Positions 39,079 to 50,020 are shown, numbered from the stretch's first letter. The stretch is 64,000 nucleotides of DNA from Paragonimus skrjabini miyazakii (GCA_014338405.1 JTDE01000032.1:442727-506726), one strand, 5' to 3'. Numbers and translations are program-made. Notes: generated by a model from the letters alone, not told the origin.

Positions 39079-39585
39079 CCGTGACAGTATCGCTGGTCAG
39101 AAGACAGGTTGTTCAATTTAACATATATCCAGCACTTCTCAGTCTGATATTCATTGCTTCTTTTACAGTTGTTTTAGATAGTGAGATATCCAGTAGGTAA
39201 GTTTGAACAGTATGAAGAGAAAATTTAGCTTGACGCCGGTTTATTGTAGCCAGAATGGTTGGTTTGATCTAGCGAACTGTGCATGTCCGACCTCTGTTTG
39301 TGTTGAAGGTTACACGAAGATGTTGCTAAGCTCACCAGAGTTGACTCACGTTTCCCCAGTTTTACATTTCTGAGAGAGTCACTTATAACAAAAAAGCTGT
39401 ACACTAACGGTTTAGATAGGCCTGTTATATATTGAGGTCCTAATTTGTCTTACAGCCCTGAGTACAAGAATCAATCTGTCCGCCCAAGTATAAAACATAC
39501 TATTGTCATTTCTGGCCAAACGTTAAATGAAGAAGCAAATCTTCTGAAATTATCTCTATATTATCTACGGAAATTTGACAGATGA
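39079..39585 (+). CDS. 3' end of an unrecognised membrane-protein gene
   Basis: Exon 39079-39196 (118 nt) follows gtcaattagttgttttag and ends at AG then GTAAGT. Terminal exon 39456-39585 follows cctaatttgtcttacag and ends in TGA. The phases agree (2 nt left, 1 nt taken) and the frame is open throughout. The first exon codes a probable membrane helix (NIYPALLSLIFIASFTVVL) preceded by RRQ. The terminal exon codes a polar tail (PEYKNQSVRPSIKHTIVISG, then LKLSLYYLRKFDR). This suggests a last transmembrane segment with a cytoplasmic tail of about 50 residues; sidedness is inferred from the positive residues before the helix. Upstream exons were not found. Confidence 0.5.
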
Positions 39586-41444
39586 GACAGTTTCCATTTT
39601 CTCACTAACCATAAATATTTCCATTTACTTTCAAATTGAATTAACTGAGTTTATATCTTGATCCATACTCCGGGGTAAGTGTTTTGTTCAGTCATCCAAT
39701 TAGTACAATTAATCACAATAATTCTTATTTCGAGGTTAATGTAATGTGATGTTTGTTGGATTTGTTGAGGATTGCAACCCACGCCATCCAGTTTTGACAC
39801 AAAATAATTATTTACTTAGAAAAACAAACTAAATAATTTATTGCTTTAAACCGAAATTTTTCTGTAACATTTTCTGGACCGGTTTGACTGAATATTGAAA
39901 GTGGCATACCCATTGATTCTAGATGTTCATGATTAAAACAGTCATGTTACTACTTCAGGTCATAGGTTGTAATACGTATTCAATTTTCAAGTTTCACTTA
40001 CATTTCAAACGTAGTACCTCAGAGGGATAATTCTGTTAATTCCCCTAAGGATAGTACATTCACGACTATGTTTTCTTTTGAGCAACAAAATACTTGTGAC
40101 TATCTTTGCACTATGAATACTTACCCTCGAACTAGAAACATTTTAACATATAGTGTGCCACGAAGTGTTCATGAAAACGTCTATCAGTTCAGTCATCACC
40201 ACCGTTCAATCATCAGCACTTACAACAAGTTTGCAGATTAGTTTGACTGGGAATATACTCTCCGTAAAAACCAACGAACAGCTTGTTTTCAACGACTTCT
40301 TCCTTTGATACAGACGTATAAAACTAATCAGCCATTAGGAAGTGATTGGTCAACAAATGGGGAATGTATAGTGTGGTTACATAAGTAATTAACATTGTTC
40401 TGGTATGATTAAGATCACAAACGAAGTCGGTCTTCGGTAGCCAGTGTTAGTTTGCTATGGTCTGTAGGATGGAGACAATCTGTTTCGCAGGTTACGTGGC
40501 TGCCTTTCGTGAACGAAGCTCCGGTGTTTGAACGAACCTTTCCTCACCACGTAAATCCCAGTGATGCAGTCAGATTGCCACCGCTTCGGCTGATAACAGG
40601 ATGCAACCTGTCGCGCCAAGGTTACAAGAACCCGAAAGATCGTTTGAAACGCTCTCTCCATGTCTATGACGATCGCAATCGATCAGGTGAACTAGGATCG
40701 ATAAGTTGATGCCTTTTATGGTTCGTCTTTGTTACTTGTTGCCTTTACGGATTATAACATGAACTGACCAATACCTGCATTCCAATAGCTATTTACCGAT
40801 CGGTCTCGGAAGTGGCCCTGTACGTTGCCTCACGAACGGATCGAACAGGAACTGTGCAAACGACACGGTAGAAGAAGAAGCAGTACAGAATTTGCGGAAG
40901 ATTATTAGTATTAATACCTATTCCGAAAAGTTCGTCAAAATCAGCATGCAAACGGGACAACCGCGGTCCTTAGTAGACAATGTCGGTAGTAAAGCGTCTG
41001 CTAAACTTTGACATTCAACGACTACCCAAGGCAAAGCCGAATAGATCAGTATTCGCGAATTCCTCCACGTGAGCATACAGTAGGGTGTGTGCTGGGCCAC
41101 AGGAGCAGTCAAATGAACAGATCGAAAATAAGAAAACAGCATTCAGCACTTTAAGTTTAGCCCTCAGTTTTATCGTCTATTTTGACTGAAATGTGACAGC
41201 CGAATGTGTGACGCATTAGTTCATGTTGCCGGTCCTAATTAATTAACGCGACGTCAGCTCCGTCGCTGATTAGGCACTAATACTAAGTATCTGCTAAAAG
41301 CATTTTAATCCTCCTTGGAAACGATCTGATTTTTGCGACTATATTTTTTTATAATCTTGGCTGATATAGTCCTAACGACGGCAAAGTATATCTGATATTT
41401 TTGAAATATGAACTCAATGTCTTTTAGATAATTTCGAAAGGTAT
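39586..41444. other. No firm gene; one GC-richer open frame
   Basis: Frame 40452-40709 (+) and its opposite-strand shadow lie in a GC-richer patch (about 40430-40720) unlike its AT-rich surroundings. It may be retroelement-derived, as a family-2 PLE fragment begins 0.7 kb downstream, but no motif supports this. Confidence 0.25.
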
Positions 41445-42460
41445 AGGTTTGAAAGACAAGCAGAAAAGAAATCTCATAAACTGCTTGACTAATAGAGCCA
41501 TGAGAATATGTACACAGGTTACAGTCTCCGACGAACTAACGTTCCTACGCACACTGTTCGTACAAAATGGTTATCCAGATCGTTTGATAGACAAGACTAT
41601 GCAACGTCACGAGAAACAGGATATGATGGACCGAGCTAAAAAGAAGGCAGTATTTATCTCATTCTCATTGAAAGGGGATGCGCGTGCCGAGACAATCCAT
41701 AGGAGACATAACACTGTTATCAATCGAACACTGTGCTGTCAAATTATGTGCCTATTTCAGCTATACTCCAGCTTCATGTTTACGGTTAAAGGTTAAAATT
41801 CCCGTTTCTACGGCTTCTTTTTTTGTATACTCATTTACTTATTACGTGGTTCGCACGAACAGGCGCTTATCTGAACGTATCCGTGAGCTTCACTCAGCCT
41901 GGATCAGTAGCGGACTAGCCGAGACATTTACCACCGCAATTGTTGCACATCTCGTTGATGCACGTCGTACTGTCAATATGGACTCCCCTTTTCGTCCGGT
42001 TTACAGAGTCAACGCCGGTTACTCAAAAGCTGTCAGATGCCTAGTTTTGGCCACAGCGGAAGCGATCGGATTTTGACTAAATAATTTACTCCTGTACGCA
42101 CAGAAGCGTTTTGTTCATGTGTTGAAATTGCCATGGCCAATCACCTACACCACGACCGATCAACGCGCCGCGGTTCCATTTGCGTCATACTCGTGACGTA
42201 ATCGTATCAAAACGTTTCCATGGGTGCCTATGACGTGTCTGATCTCACTTGAACTTGCTGTTCGTTTTTGTTCGTTTCGCCCTGACAATTCTGTTTCATA
42301 CTATTGTTTTGTAATTGGCCTGGTGATGAATAACCGAAAACGGACTTGTTCCCGAGAACATTTTTTATTCGTTCAGGATGTTCAAATGTTCTCTTACGGT
42401 ATACTGCGAAGGGGTGTTTTCTTCGTAAGCCACCTTTTCCACCACATGTGACGTCTAAGA
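41445..42460 (+). pseudogene. Penelope-like element (family 2), 5'-truncated 3' part
   Basis: The frame 41449-41796 holds the post-RT linker: DELTFLRTLFVQNGYPDRLI matches AELDFLREVFIQNGHPTRFI of the minus-strand copy. The frame 41678-42076 continues with RRLSERIRELHSAWISSGLA and AIVAHLVDARRTV, the end of the GIY-YIG domain, then RVNAGYSKAVRCLVLATAEA, the family tail. The endonuclease core is disrupted by a frame change. 42290-42345 carries the family terminal motif GATGAATAACCGAAAAC. Confidence 0.65.
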
Positions 42461-42559
42461 GAACTTAACCCTCAATGAAAGCGATGACAAACATCCACAT
42501 GTATTAGGATCTGTCACTTCACAGGAATATCACTCCGGTTTACACAATTGTGATGTTAC

Positions 42560-44740
42560 GAGAATGACAAAGTAGCGAACAAGACATGTTTTCTGTGTTT
42601 GATCATCAGGCTAATTGCAACACAATAAATATGAAGATAGTACCTGGGGTGAGTTAGAAAAACGGTCAATAGAGATTATGGATGGCGTGTTTGTTATCAG
42701 TTACGCAATCACTGTTCCAAGTCGTGGACTTGATTGATTGTGGGCCAGGAGGTTAAGTGTCCGCACGAACGTCTTCTGAGCACACAGTTCAAGGTTGGGG
42801 AATCAGGTACTAATGACCCCGGCAACGGTCAGCATTCGGAATCTCACCACTTTTGATCGATTCCTTGGTACTCGGCAGACAATATGAAAAGCGTTTTTCT
42901 TACTGACAGAATGATTAGAATCAGTCAAATGAGCAACAATCGCGCTTGAAACCGGTTTAGTCACACCAATGTTCAACCATGGAGGATGATGTCCACGCAA
43001 TGTGTCAGATAATCACCTTGTAGTATGACCAATATATGATGCTTGACATGAGCAAACACATGAATAAACACAACTGTTTGTAGAACACGGAAATTTGTCT
43101 TTGTGTTGTGACATAATAACGGGTGGTGAACGGGAACTCACGCACAATTGAGCGGTAAGGTAGGTTGTTACGACGGACTTTTTCAGCTTTCTTAAGAAAA
43201 CTTCAGACATAGGATCTCTCTTGAAAGGAAGACTAATAAATGCAAGTTCCTTATTCTCACAGGGTGGCTTAAGTTTCAACTCTACCGCCTGCTTCGCCTT
43301 CTGAATGAACCGCGTTGGGTGGCCATTCTGTATGAAAACTTCTCGTAGAAAATCTAGCTCAGCTGGTAAAGTGTCAGGAATGCAGATCTTTAACACCCTG
43401 CCCGTCAAACATCGTACAAGGTTTCACTTTTGATTTAGCGGAACGGAAATGTCAGAGTGAATGTATTGGCCAACCCAAGTTTGTTTTCTGTACACATTTC
43501 TTTGGATTGAACCATCATCTTTTCTTATTATGCCAACATCGAATAAATTTATTTGACCACTATTTTCTGACTCCTGGGTGAATTTAGTACTCCTATGGGC
43601 TGATTTAAAACCTGCCATAACTCCGTTCCTGTTAGAGTGCTTGTTGATAGCGCAAAAAATGTCATCAACATAGTGTTTATAAAATACAAATTGATCATAG
43701 AGGGTTGGTTAGTTTCCAGTTTGCTCATGAAAACGTCAGCTAACAAAGGAAATAGAGGCGAGCCCATTGCCACTACATCTCTCTATCGGTAGATTGCATT
43801 ATCGAATAGAAACTGAACGTTCCTCGTGCAAAGCACCAGCAGTTCTCCCAGTTCATCTTTGGGGATGCCCAGCTGTCTGTTGTTAAGCTCGATGTGACCG
43901 CATAAACAGTCAGTTGTCTCTTGCAGATGCACGATTGTAAATACTGAGGCAACATCGAACGAGAACATTGTTTGATTTTATAGGTTCAGGTCAAGGGCTG
44001 CGTCACTGAAATGAAACGTGTCCCAGAGATTGTTTTGCTAGTTCCAACCGGATAGGTTCGAGCTGACCGGCAAGCCATTTGGCCAGAGCACGATAAGGAG
44101 AGTTGCACCTATCTAAAATGGGTCTCAAAGGCAAACCTGGTTTGTGCGCTTTGGGCAGACCGTATAACCTAGGGATTATTGTTCCAGTGGGACGGATGCG
44201 TTCTAGAGTGGTCGAATCAATTGTCCCCTTCTGTTTCATTTCACGCAACGTTTTAGATATCGCCTTTTCTATAGCCGGTGTTTTGTCGTTCTCCGTACTC
44301 ATCTTTATGAATTTTGAGATATCAGCTAGCATATCATTTTGACAAGGTAATCAGTCCTGTTCATTAAGACATTACATGCTCGTTCTTCTGTAAACACTTC
44401 AGTGCTTCTAAATGCTGCTTCGTCAAGAGCTGCTTCACCTGCGATGTGTAGTTAAGATACTGATAGCACGAGTTCACCAACACTGATTTCAGTCTTTCTT
44501 TGTTTAAAAATGATAATGGGGTTAGGGCACCTAATTGATCATAAATGTTTTCAAAGTAAACTTCTAATACAAGTTGGCTATTCTTACGACGTCGACAACA
44601 TTGTGATGTTCTTATCACGGTTGACGGTGTTGATGTGCTGACGTGATAACACTTACAATAAAATACCGCATCACTGAAGCAGAGGTCCTGATAGTTAAGT
44701 TTCAGACTCACAACGGAGCAGTTGTGAGTTTCCATTCTAA
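42560..44740 (-). pseudogene. Penelope-like element (family 2), nearly complete but broken
   Basis: Down the minus strand: N-terminal region 44735-44364 (LVLEVYFENIYDQLGALTPL); RT fingers 44332-44003 (PRLYGLPKAHKPGLPLRPIL); motif A region 43968-43783 (SFDVASVFT); motif B 43773-43700 (AMGSPLFPLLADVFMSKLE); motif C near 43655 (YVDDIF, both Asp intact); thumb 43618-43424 (FDVGIIRKDDGS); linker plus GIY-YIG start 43408-43013 (CVYSCVCSCQASYIGHTTR); rest of endonuclease and tail 43000-42803; terminal repeat 42760-42560. Frameshifts or stops separate the blocks. It lies tail to tail with the + strand fragment at 41445-42460. Confidence 0.75.
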
Positions 44741-44755
44741 TTCAGACAATCAGAG

Positions 44756-45062
44756 NNNNNNNNNNNNNNNNNNNNNNNNNNNNNNNNNNNNNNNNNNNNN
44801 NNNNNNNNNNNNNNNNNNNNNNNNNNNNNNNNNNNNNNNNNNNNNNNNNNNNNNNNNNNNNNNNNNNNNNNNNNNNNNNNNNNNNNNNNNNNNNNNNNNN
44901 NNNNNNNNNNNNNNNNNNNNNNNNNNNNNNNNNNNNNNNNNNNNNNNNNNNNNNNNNNNNNNNNNNNNNNNNNNNNNNNNNNNNNNNNNNNNNNNNNNNN
45001 NNNNNNNNNNNNNNNNNNNNNNNNNNNNNNNNNNNNNNNNNNNNNNNNNNNNNNNNNNNNNN
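44756..45062. other. Assembly gap, 307 N
   Basis: The bases on either side align with copy B at 62101 and 62430, which are separated by 328 bases there. The gap size is therefore close to that of the paralogue, and the missing part probably holds the head of a SINE. Confidence 0.95.
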
Positions 45063-45069
45063 GACGGGA

Positions 45070-45336
45070 ATGTCTGTGGGAATGCAACAGCTGCGATCAA
45101 TTGTGGGTGACGTTCAAATTGAAGATTACAAAACCATCAGCTTCTCAAGAGACTCCGTTTCTCCAATTGTACAACGATTGCGCAGAGTCAAATGGCAACG
45201 GACAACTTTGCACATGCTTCAAGACTGCACCACTACCGATTCAGTAAGACTCAGACAATATTCTACACGAATTGTGATTTCCTTCCATTACCAAATGAAC
45301 AAGGGGATGGAGAATCAACGAGGGATTGTTCACTGA
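45070..45336 (+). CDS. Repeat-borne ORF headed by SINE tail, copy A
   Basis: 88-codon frame beginning inside the SINE tail (MSVGMQQLRSIVGDVQ) and continuing into non-SINE sequence (DSVSPIVQRLRRVKWQRTTL, then RQYSTRIVISFHYQMNKGM). Its match to copy B (62430-62703) is nearly perfect over the frame: one silent change (GAC/GAT) and one Arg/His change. Similarity drops sharply after the stop. No family recognised. It may not be a protein gene, since the frame could be open by chance within a recently converted repeat. Confidence 0.2.
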   Translation: MSVGMQQLRSIVGDVQIEDYKTISFSRDSVSPIVQRLRRVKWQRTTLHMLQDCTTTDSVRLRQYSTRIVISFHYQMNKGMENQRGIVH

Positions 45337-45439
45337 GTACAGTTTGGATGAGAGAAATATGAAAATACAGTGCGGTCATCATGTGTTTTGGAATTTAGAA
45401 TGAAACTGCATGCAGCAGTAGCCAGAGAATATTGCCGAT

Positions 45440-45895
45440 TACGGTTGTTTTCGATAACTCATCATCAGTTCAATACACTTATATAGATTCAGCAAAATAG
45501 AAAAACAAAAACAGTGTGTACACAAGACAAAGAGGTTTAGCAGAATATCATTGGATCAAGCAGAACGTTACAAACTATCCAGACCTTCATAGGTCAGTCA
45601 CTCAGAGAGCACATCACCAGTGTTAACGAAGGGTGGTTTGGAGTTCCGCCCATCATTACGTCACAAAGTTGTCCGTTGGAGTTTGGGTGGGCATACATAC
45701 TGATTGTGTGAGCTTTGGCCACGGCAACTGCAGGGCTTGCACGAATTGTTTGTGTGAACATAAAATCTGATTGCGTAAGCGAATGGCGATCGATTCAGCA
45801 GTAGCCAACCTTCGTTGTCTGACCAGCTTTGGGTGGTTTATCGGGACTTTGTAGAAAACACGGAATGCCAGAGTGGAGTCAACCCGGTTGATACA
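45440..45895 (-). pseudogene. Penelope-like element (family 2), 3' fragment inserted in repeat unit A
   Basis: The minus frame 46024-45656 contains RVFYKVPINHPKLVRQRRLA and LCSHKQFVQALQLPWPKL, the family tail after the GIY-YIG domain. It ends with the terminal motif GATGATGAGTTATCGAAAAC near 45440. Copy B of the dispersed unit (around 62805-62865) runs past this point without the insertion. The PLE-type frame continues somewhat past 45895 into apparently unit-derived sequence, so the boundary is approximate. Confidence 0.6.
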
Positions 45896-46278
45896 CTTTA
45901 ATAGAAAACCAATATATTCTATGGATGAAACGCAGACGGCCGATATCATTTTATATTTGTACAAATGAATCATTAATGCGTCACTGCTGTTGAATAAGGT
46001 AATCTGTCTGAGATGTGGTTTCACGATGTTTTAGAAGACCGAATGAGACTGTGCAATCAAAGGGAGGGGGACAACGAACGGCGATTGTTATGGGTAGATT
46101 AGGACGAAGCAGTTAACGTAAATTCGATGTACCTTGAGAAACTAAGATAGAAATGTTATGTAATTTTTACAGTTGAACCAATCAATGTAGCGAGATTCTT
46201 TCTGTGACTTAGTCGCAGATTCGCCATATTTCACCATGGACGAAACGCATGTTGGTTGAGCACATCAGTTACATATAG

Positions 46279-46490
46279 ACTGAACATCACCCACAAGTAA
46301 TCGCAGCTGTTGCATTCTCAAAGGCTTCCCAGTCGGCCCCTTCCGAAAAGAAGCGCTGAACTCAAGTTTTGCTCTCATTATAGCTCATCTGTAGGGCATA
46401 TCTTTGTCACTGCCCGGACTAGAACTTCGGCCACGCTTTTCACGAGGCAACCGTGCATACCACTTGGAGATAAGTCCTAGTCGAGGTATC
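46279..46490 (-). repeat. tRNA-derived SINE, left arm of an inverted pair
   Basis: Minus-strand copy with the tail outward (gactgaacatcacccacaag) and cccggactagaacttcggcc on the B-box side. With the + copy at 46536-46822 it forms a head-to-head pair with mirrored outer ends. Confidence 0.65.
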
Positions 46491-46535
46491 ATCGATTGGA
46501 GGTAACAGGCAGTAACTGTGTCTCCCATCGAGTTC

Positions 46536-46822
46536 ATTACTCACAAGCGAAAGTGGTTGATCGTTCACATATAATAACTCGATCGTTCCTATTGTGATGT
46601 CAATGGCGCAGTGGTAAACACGGTTGCCTTAGGAACAACGTGGTCGTGGTTCTAGTCCCGGCAAATGGCGGGAATATACACTGCTGACAAGGTATAATGA
46701 GTGTGAAACTCGAATCTAGTGTTTCTTTTCGAAAGAGATCGACTGGAAAGTTTATAGGAATGTGACAGCTGAGATCAATTGAGGGTGATGCTCAAACTAT
46801 ATGAAAACCAAAATCCCATACC
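46536..46822 (+). repeat. tRNA-derived SINE, best A and B boxes
   Basis: A box TGGCGCAGTGG at 46604-46614 fits the consensus TRGYNNARNNGG. B box GGTTCTAGTCC at 46648-46658 differs from GGTTCGANTCC at one fixed position. Spacing is tRNA-like. The tail ends gggtgatgctcaaactatat...accactcatcaga. Confidence 0.75.
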
Positions 46823-47000
46823 ACTCATCAGACACCAGTTATAGTTTGATTGCCCCAGCGAGGGAAATACATTTGTTGTTGATGAGCGTGATGTAAACCG
46901 ATATTATCAACGAGATATTCCGAAGAAGAAGGTGCATTTTATCCGGTTCAATACGAAATGCTTAGATTTACTACCCTGTGTGTACCACATTTTTATGGGA

Positions 47001-48614
47001 AATTTTGTTTCACATACACAAACCATATTGAAAATGTGGTGGCACTCGTTGCCTGTTGAGGAAATTACATTAGCGACAGTAAGTCTGTTGACTCTCGTTG
47101 CAGAAATTTCCTGTATCACGAGCTGCATGGATGTGATTGACATTATCGCAAATTTGAAGTGCTTATTATCCAAAGTTGAGAAATAAGCTGGGTAAAAAGG
47201 AACATAGAAAATTAATCAGGCTAATTGTTTACATCATATATGAGCATGAACAAGCTTCTCGACAGTGTCATAATTGGCGACGTTCTCGACTAGGTGAAAC
47301 CACAGTATGTGTAAACGAGCTGTCAGACTAACGCACGGCTTGAAGACGATGTGATGCAGACGAACATGGCAGCCGCACTGATTTCATTGGCAAGGCGTAC
47401 TACATATCGCCTAAATGAATACTGACATACTATAGATAGTAGTTTAGGCGGACGTGACATGTTGCTATGCCGGACTGTCTTATCTCAATATGCTCCGTCA
47501 TAAACTAAACTCAGCAAGTCACCGCTGGGAGCTAAATATATTGTCTTGAAAACATGCTGTTTTAACTTGGACAACGTGAATATATTTCATAAATCACGTG
47601 AATAGTCACTAAGATTTTTAGAAACTGCCTTCGCGTGCTATGTCAATGTGTAAATTCAACATATCAGGATTTAGTGAACAACTTTTCATGCAACACACCT
47701 ACTCTGTATTAAATGAGTTTTTCAAATTGCAATCGTATAACTCGCTCAGTAAAATAGTTTAGTGCCAGTCGATATGTTAACGTCATTAGTAGAGAAAGAA
47801 TGTGCTAAACAAGACTGTCAAAGTTACCAAACTCAGGGAGGTCACAGCCGTTGATGCGGTGAGTCTCAAATGTTTCCATGCGTGAATTCTCATGAATTCA
47901 AGCTTTACAAGTAATGGTAACTGGTGGAATTTGAGGATGAGTACAATACTTTTACCTTCTATTTATATTTTCCAAAAGAATGTTCATGAGGTTTCTGAAG
48001 TGAACAACGTTGAACAGTACAGCGTTCGTTAACTTGGGCTTTACACAAACCCATTCGCACCTTGAGTAATTGATAACACTTCGATCCACCATTCGAAGTA
48101 ATACAGCATCTGGTTCAATATTAGTTCTAGATTAATAACAGTTTGTTTTCCTTTTAGAGGTGTACCCGAAGTATCCGTGCGATAAAACAATTGTTTAATT
48201 AAAAGATGAATTTAGCAAAATATAAATGATCTGGTGAGTGACATCGAATCTCAGACTGTTTGGGGGTATCCATAACAGTAAAGCAACACAATGGCATGTT
48301 GTGTGAAAAAATTACTCTAGCCCTTCGCTCTCAATCCACCATTTTGTACACTACTTTGATTTTCATTAGCATGCAATCACCCAATAAATCACTGAAAGTT
48401 TCAGCTAACTGGCGCAAGGCGGCATATTATCAACCATAGAAGTAGCCATATATCTCGGGCCACTGATAACTCACTTCGCTGGCGATGAGGAACTGGTGTG
48501 AACTGAACTTGCAACAACTAATGCAAACATTGCACAATGGGTTTTTGGTCATTTTACACATATGTACCGTCAACATTAACTACATCAGGGAAGCATTAAT
48601 ACCATTGAACTTAC
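47001..48614. other. No gene seen
   Basis: Overlapping open frames at 46907-47186 run on both strands without splice support. The rest is AT-rich and featureless. Confidence 0.25.
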
Positions 48615-49440
48615 CGCACTCGCAATAACCCGAAGCGCGACACTCATCATTGTCTTCAGTTATAATCTGCAATATGTCATCCGTTGTCAAATGGCTAAGC
48701 ATCCGAGACAGATTTTCTGAAACACCTGTATATACCAACCCACCTACTCTTTGCAAGAGGCTTCAGTCAATAGATGATATTGAAAATTTTCAGGGTTATT
48801 GTGTACCTGTCATAAATATCAGCAGTACACTGATTCAGCCTATCAGTTTGAGTGTTGTTCTATAACGCGATCGCTTGTATCCTTTACACTGAGCCAGAGA
48901 TTCACAGGACATGAGTGGAATATAATACTTATCTCGTAATTGTGCTCCAAACCGGAAGAACTAAAATTAAAACAGGTATACTTCTCGGCCACATGTAATT
49001 GTGAGTAACTGTGTACGTCATTAGAGCCAACACATTGTGTGCATGTGAGAGTAACTATCCTGGCACTTTCTGATTCATAGCTATTGCTCTTAACAAACTT
49101 ATGCTTCATGCACCGGCATGGTGTCCAACGCATGACCTCAAATGGATAAACGTCCAGACTAACCTACTTCAAGACAATAATCGTATTTAACTGAATCTGC
49201 ACTAGCTCATCTTTACGATAATCAAAGGAAATAAGTGAGTCTGAGTCAGTTTTGAAAAGCACTCTCTCGAATCGCCTACAGCCTGCCAAATCCTTCACGC
49301 AAGTTCCAAAATCCAAGCAAGTTGTGTTGTGTTCTTTGTTTAGCCGCATCATTTGTGGGTTCTGACGTGACATTATATCGTCGTGTTGCCAAAACGCCAA
49401 ACGGAATGTTAAGCTTAGATGTTTTTGGATGAGTTGGTGA
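48615..49440 (-). CDS. Cysteine-rich extracellular-type gene fragment with EGF-like exon
   Basis: Down the minus strand a long frame runs from about 49440 to 48888 and ends at a donor (CTCAGT then GTAAAG). It reads HNTTCLDFGTCVKDLAGCRR, DSDSLISFDYRKDELVQIQL, then, after one in-frame TAG near 49166, VSLDVYPFEVMRWTPCRCMK and EKYTCFNFSSSGLEHNYEI. Exon 48666-48615 follows gatgacatattgcag and ends at GTAAGT; it codes EDNDECRASGYCEC, an EGF-like cysteine pattern. The junction is phase 0 on both sides. The TAG could be removed by a 39-nt intron (CTA then GTGCAG ... GAAGTAG), or it may mean a pseudogene or an error. The Cys spacing and EGF piece suggest a secreted or cell-surface protein. No name can be given. 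Confidence 0.45.
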
Positions 49441-49710
49441 GCTGTATCGTTCTATTCCATATCACCAGGTCTTATTAGACCGTTTCAAGTAGGCGTTAGT
49501 GTCATGATCATAAATTTCGTTGAGTCGTTAATATCTGTATGAACTGGTCGTTGGAAAATTATTGTAAAATTAATCTGTTTTCTTTTGTATACAGCTGCTT
49601 TGTCCTGGAATAGGATGTATGTGTTGACTGGTTCATTTCATGAGTGTACGTGTGTTCCTGATTGTGATTATGTTATGGTAGGTTGGATCAAATTTATAAG
49701 AAGACCCAAC

Positions 49711-50020
49711 TGTGAAAAATCTGGGCTTCGGCTAGATTCGAACAAACGACAAAAGGGATATGCCTAAACGTGACAGTCACTCTACCAACTCAGCTACGAA
49801 GCCACGCTAGGAGCTCGGAGATTCCCCACCTGTCCCACTATCCCATATGAAATCCACCAAATGATCCAGGTGGTTGACTTCACGGCACGATTCATCAAAC
49901 AGTTGAAGTTGGGATTAACTAGCGTCACAACTGAACGAAAAACTTATATAACTAATAAGTGGATTGATATGCTGTATCTGTTGCAGATTCAGTTCCAGCC
50001 GAAGCCCAGATTTTTCACAA
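49711..50020. mobile_element. MITE-like inverted-repeat element with tRNA-like end
   Basis: The left end TGTGAAAAATCTGGGCTTCG (49711-49730) plus GCT is repeated in perfect inverse at 49997-50019, giving 23-bp terminal inverted repeats around about 310 bp. Weaker inverse similarity continues about 9 bases outward. There is no coding capacity, so any movement would depend on another element's enzyme. Confidence 0.6.
49723..49803 (-). other. tRNA-like sequence inside the inverted-repeat element
   Basis: On the minus strand, GGCTTCG at the 5' end pairs perfectly with CGAAGCC at the 3' end (acceptor-like, followed by C). The A-box stretch TAGCTGAGTTGGTAGA and the T-loop/B-box TTCGAAT are both present. 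The D, anticodon and T stems pair poorly, so it is a tRNA-derived relic or SINE head, not a working tRNA gene. Confidence 0.5.

Larger units (their letters stand above)
44650..47000 (+). repeat. Dispersed repeat unit, copy A (with insertions)
   Basis: Collinear with 61975-63290. The matches are the hairpin block (ACTCACAAC...GTTGTGAGT), the ORF at 45070-45336, the stretch gagaatattgccgattacgg, the stretch agaagaccgaatgagac...gggaggggg, and the end gatattccgaagaa. Copy A carries a 307-N gap, a PLE fragment (45440-45895) and a SINE pair (46279-46822) that copy B lacks. Confidence 0.65.

Noticed and set aside
43350..43400. TAGCTCAGCTGGTAAAG looks like a tRNA A box
   Set aside because: It lies inside the coding strand of the family-2 PLE, where the complementary sequence codes the conserved linker (LPAELDFLREVF). 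No B box follows.
44643..45110. Long ORFs spanning the 307-N gap (both strands)
   Set aside because: Most of their length is N translated as X; they are gap artefacts.
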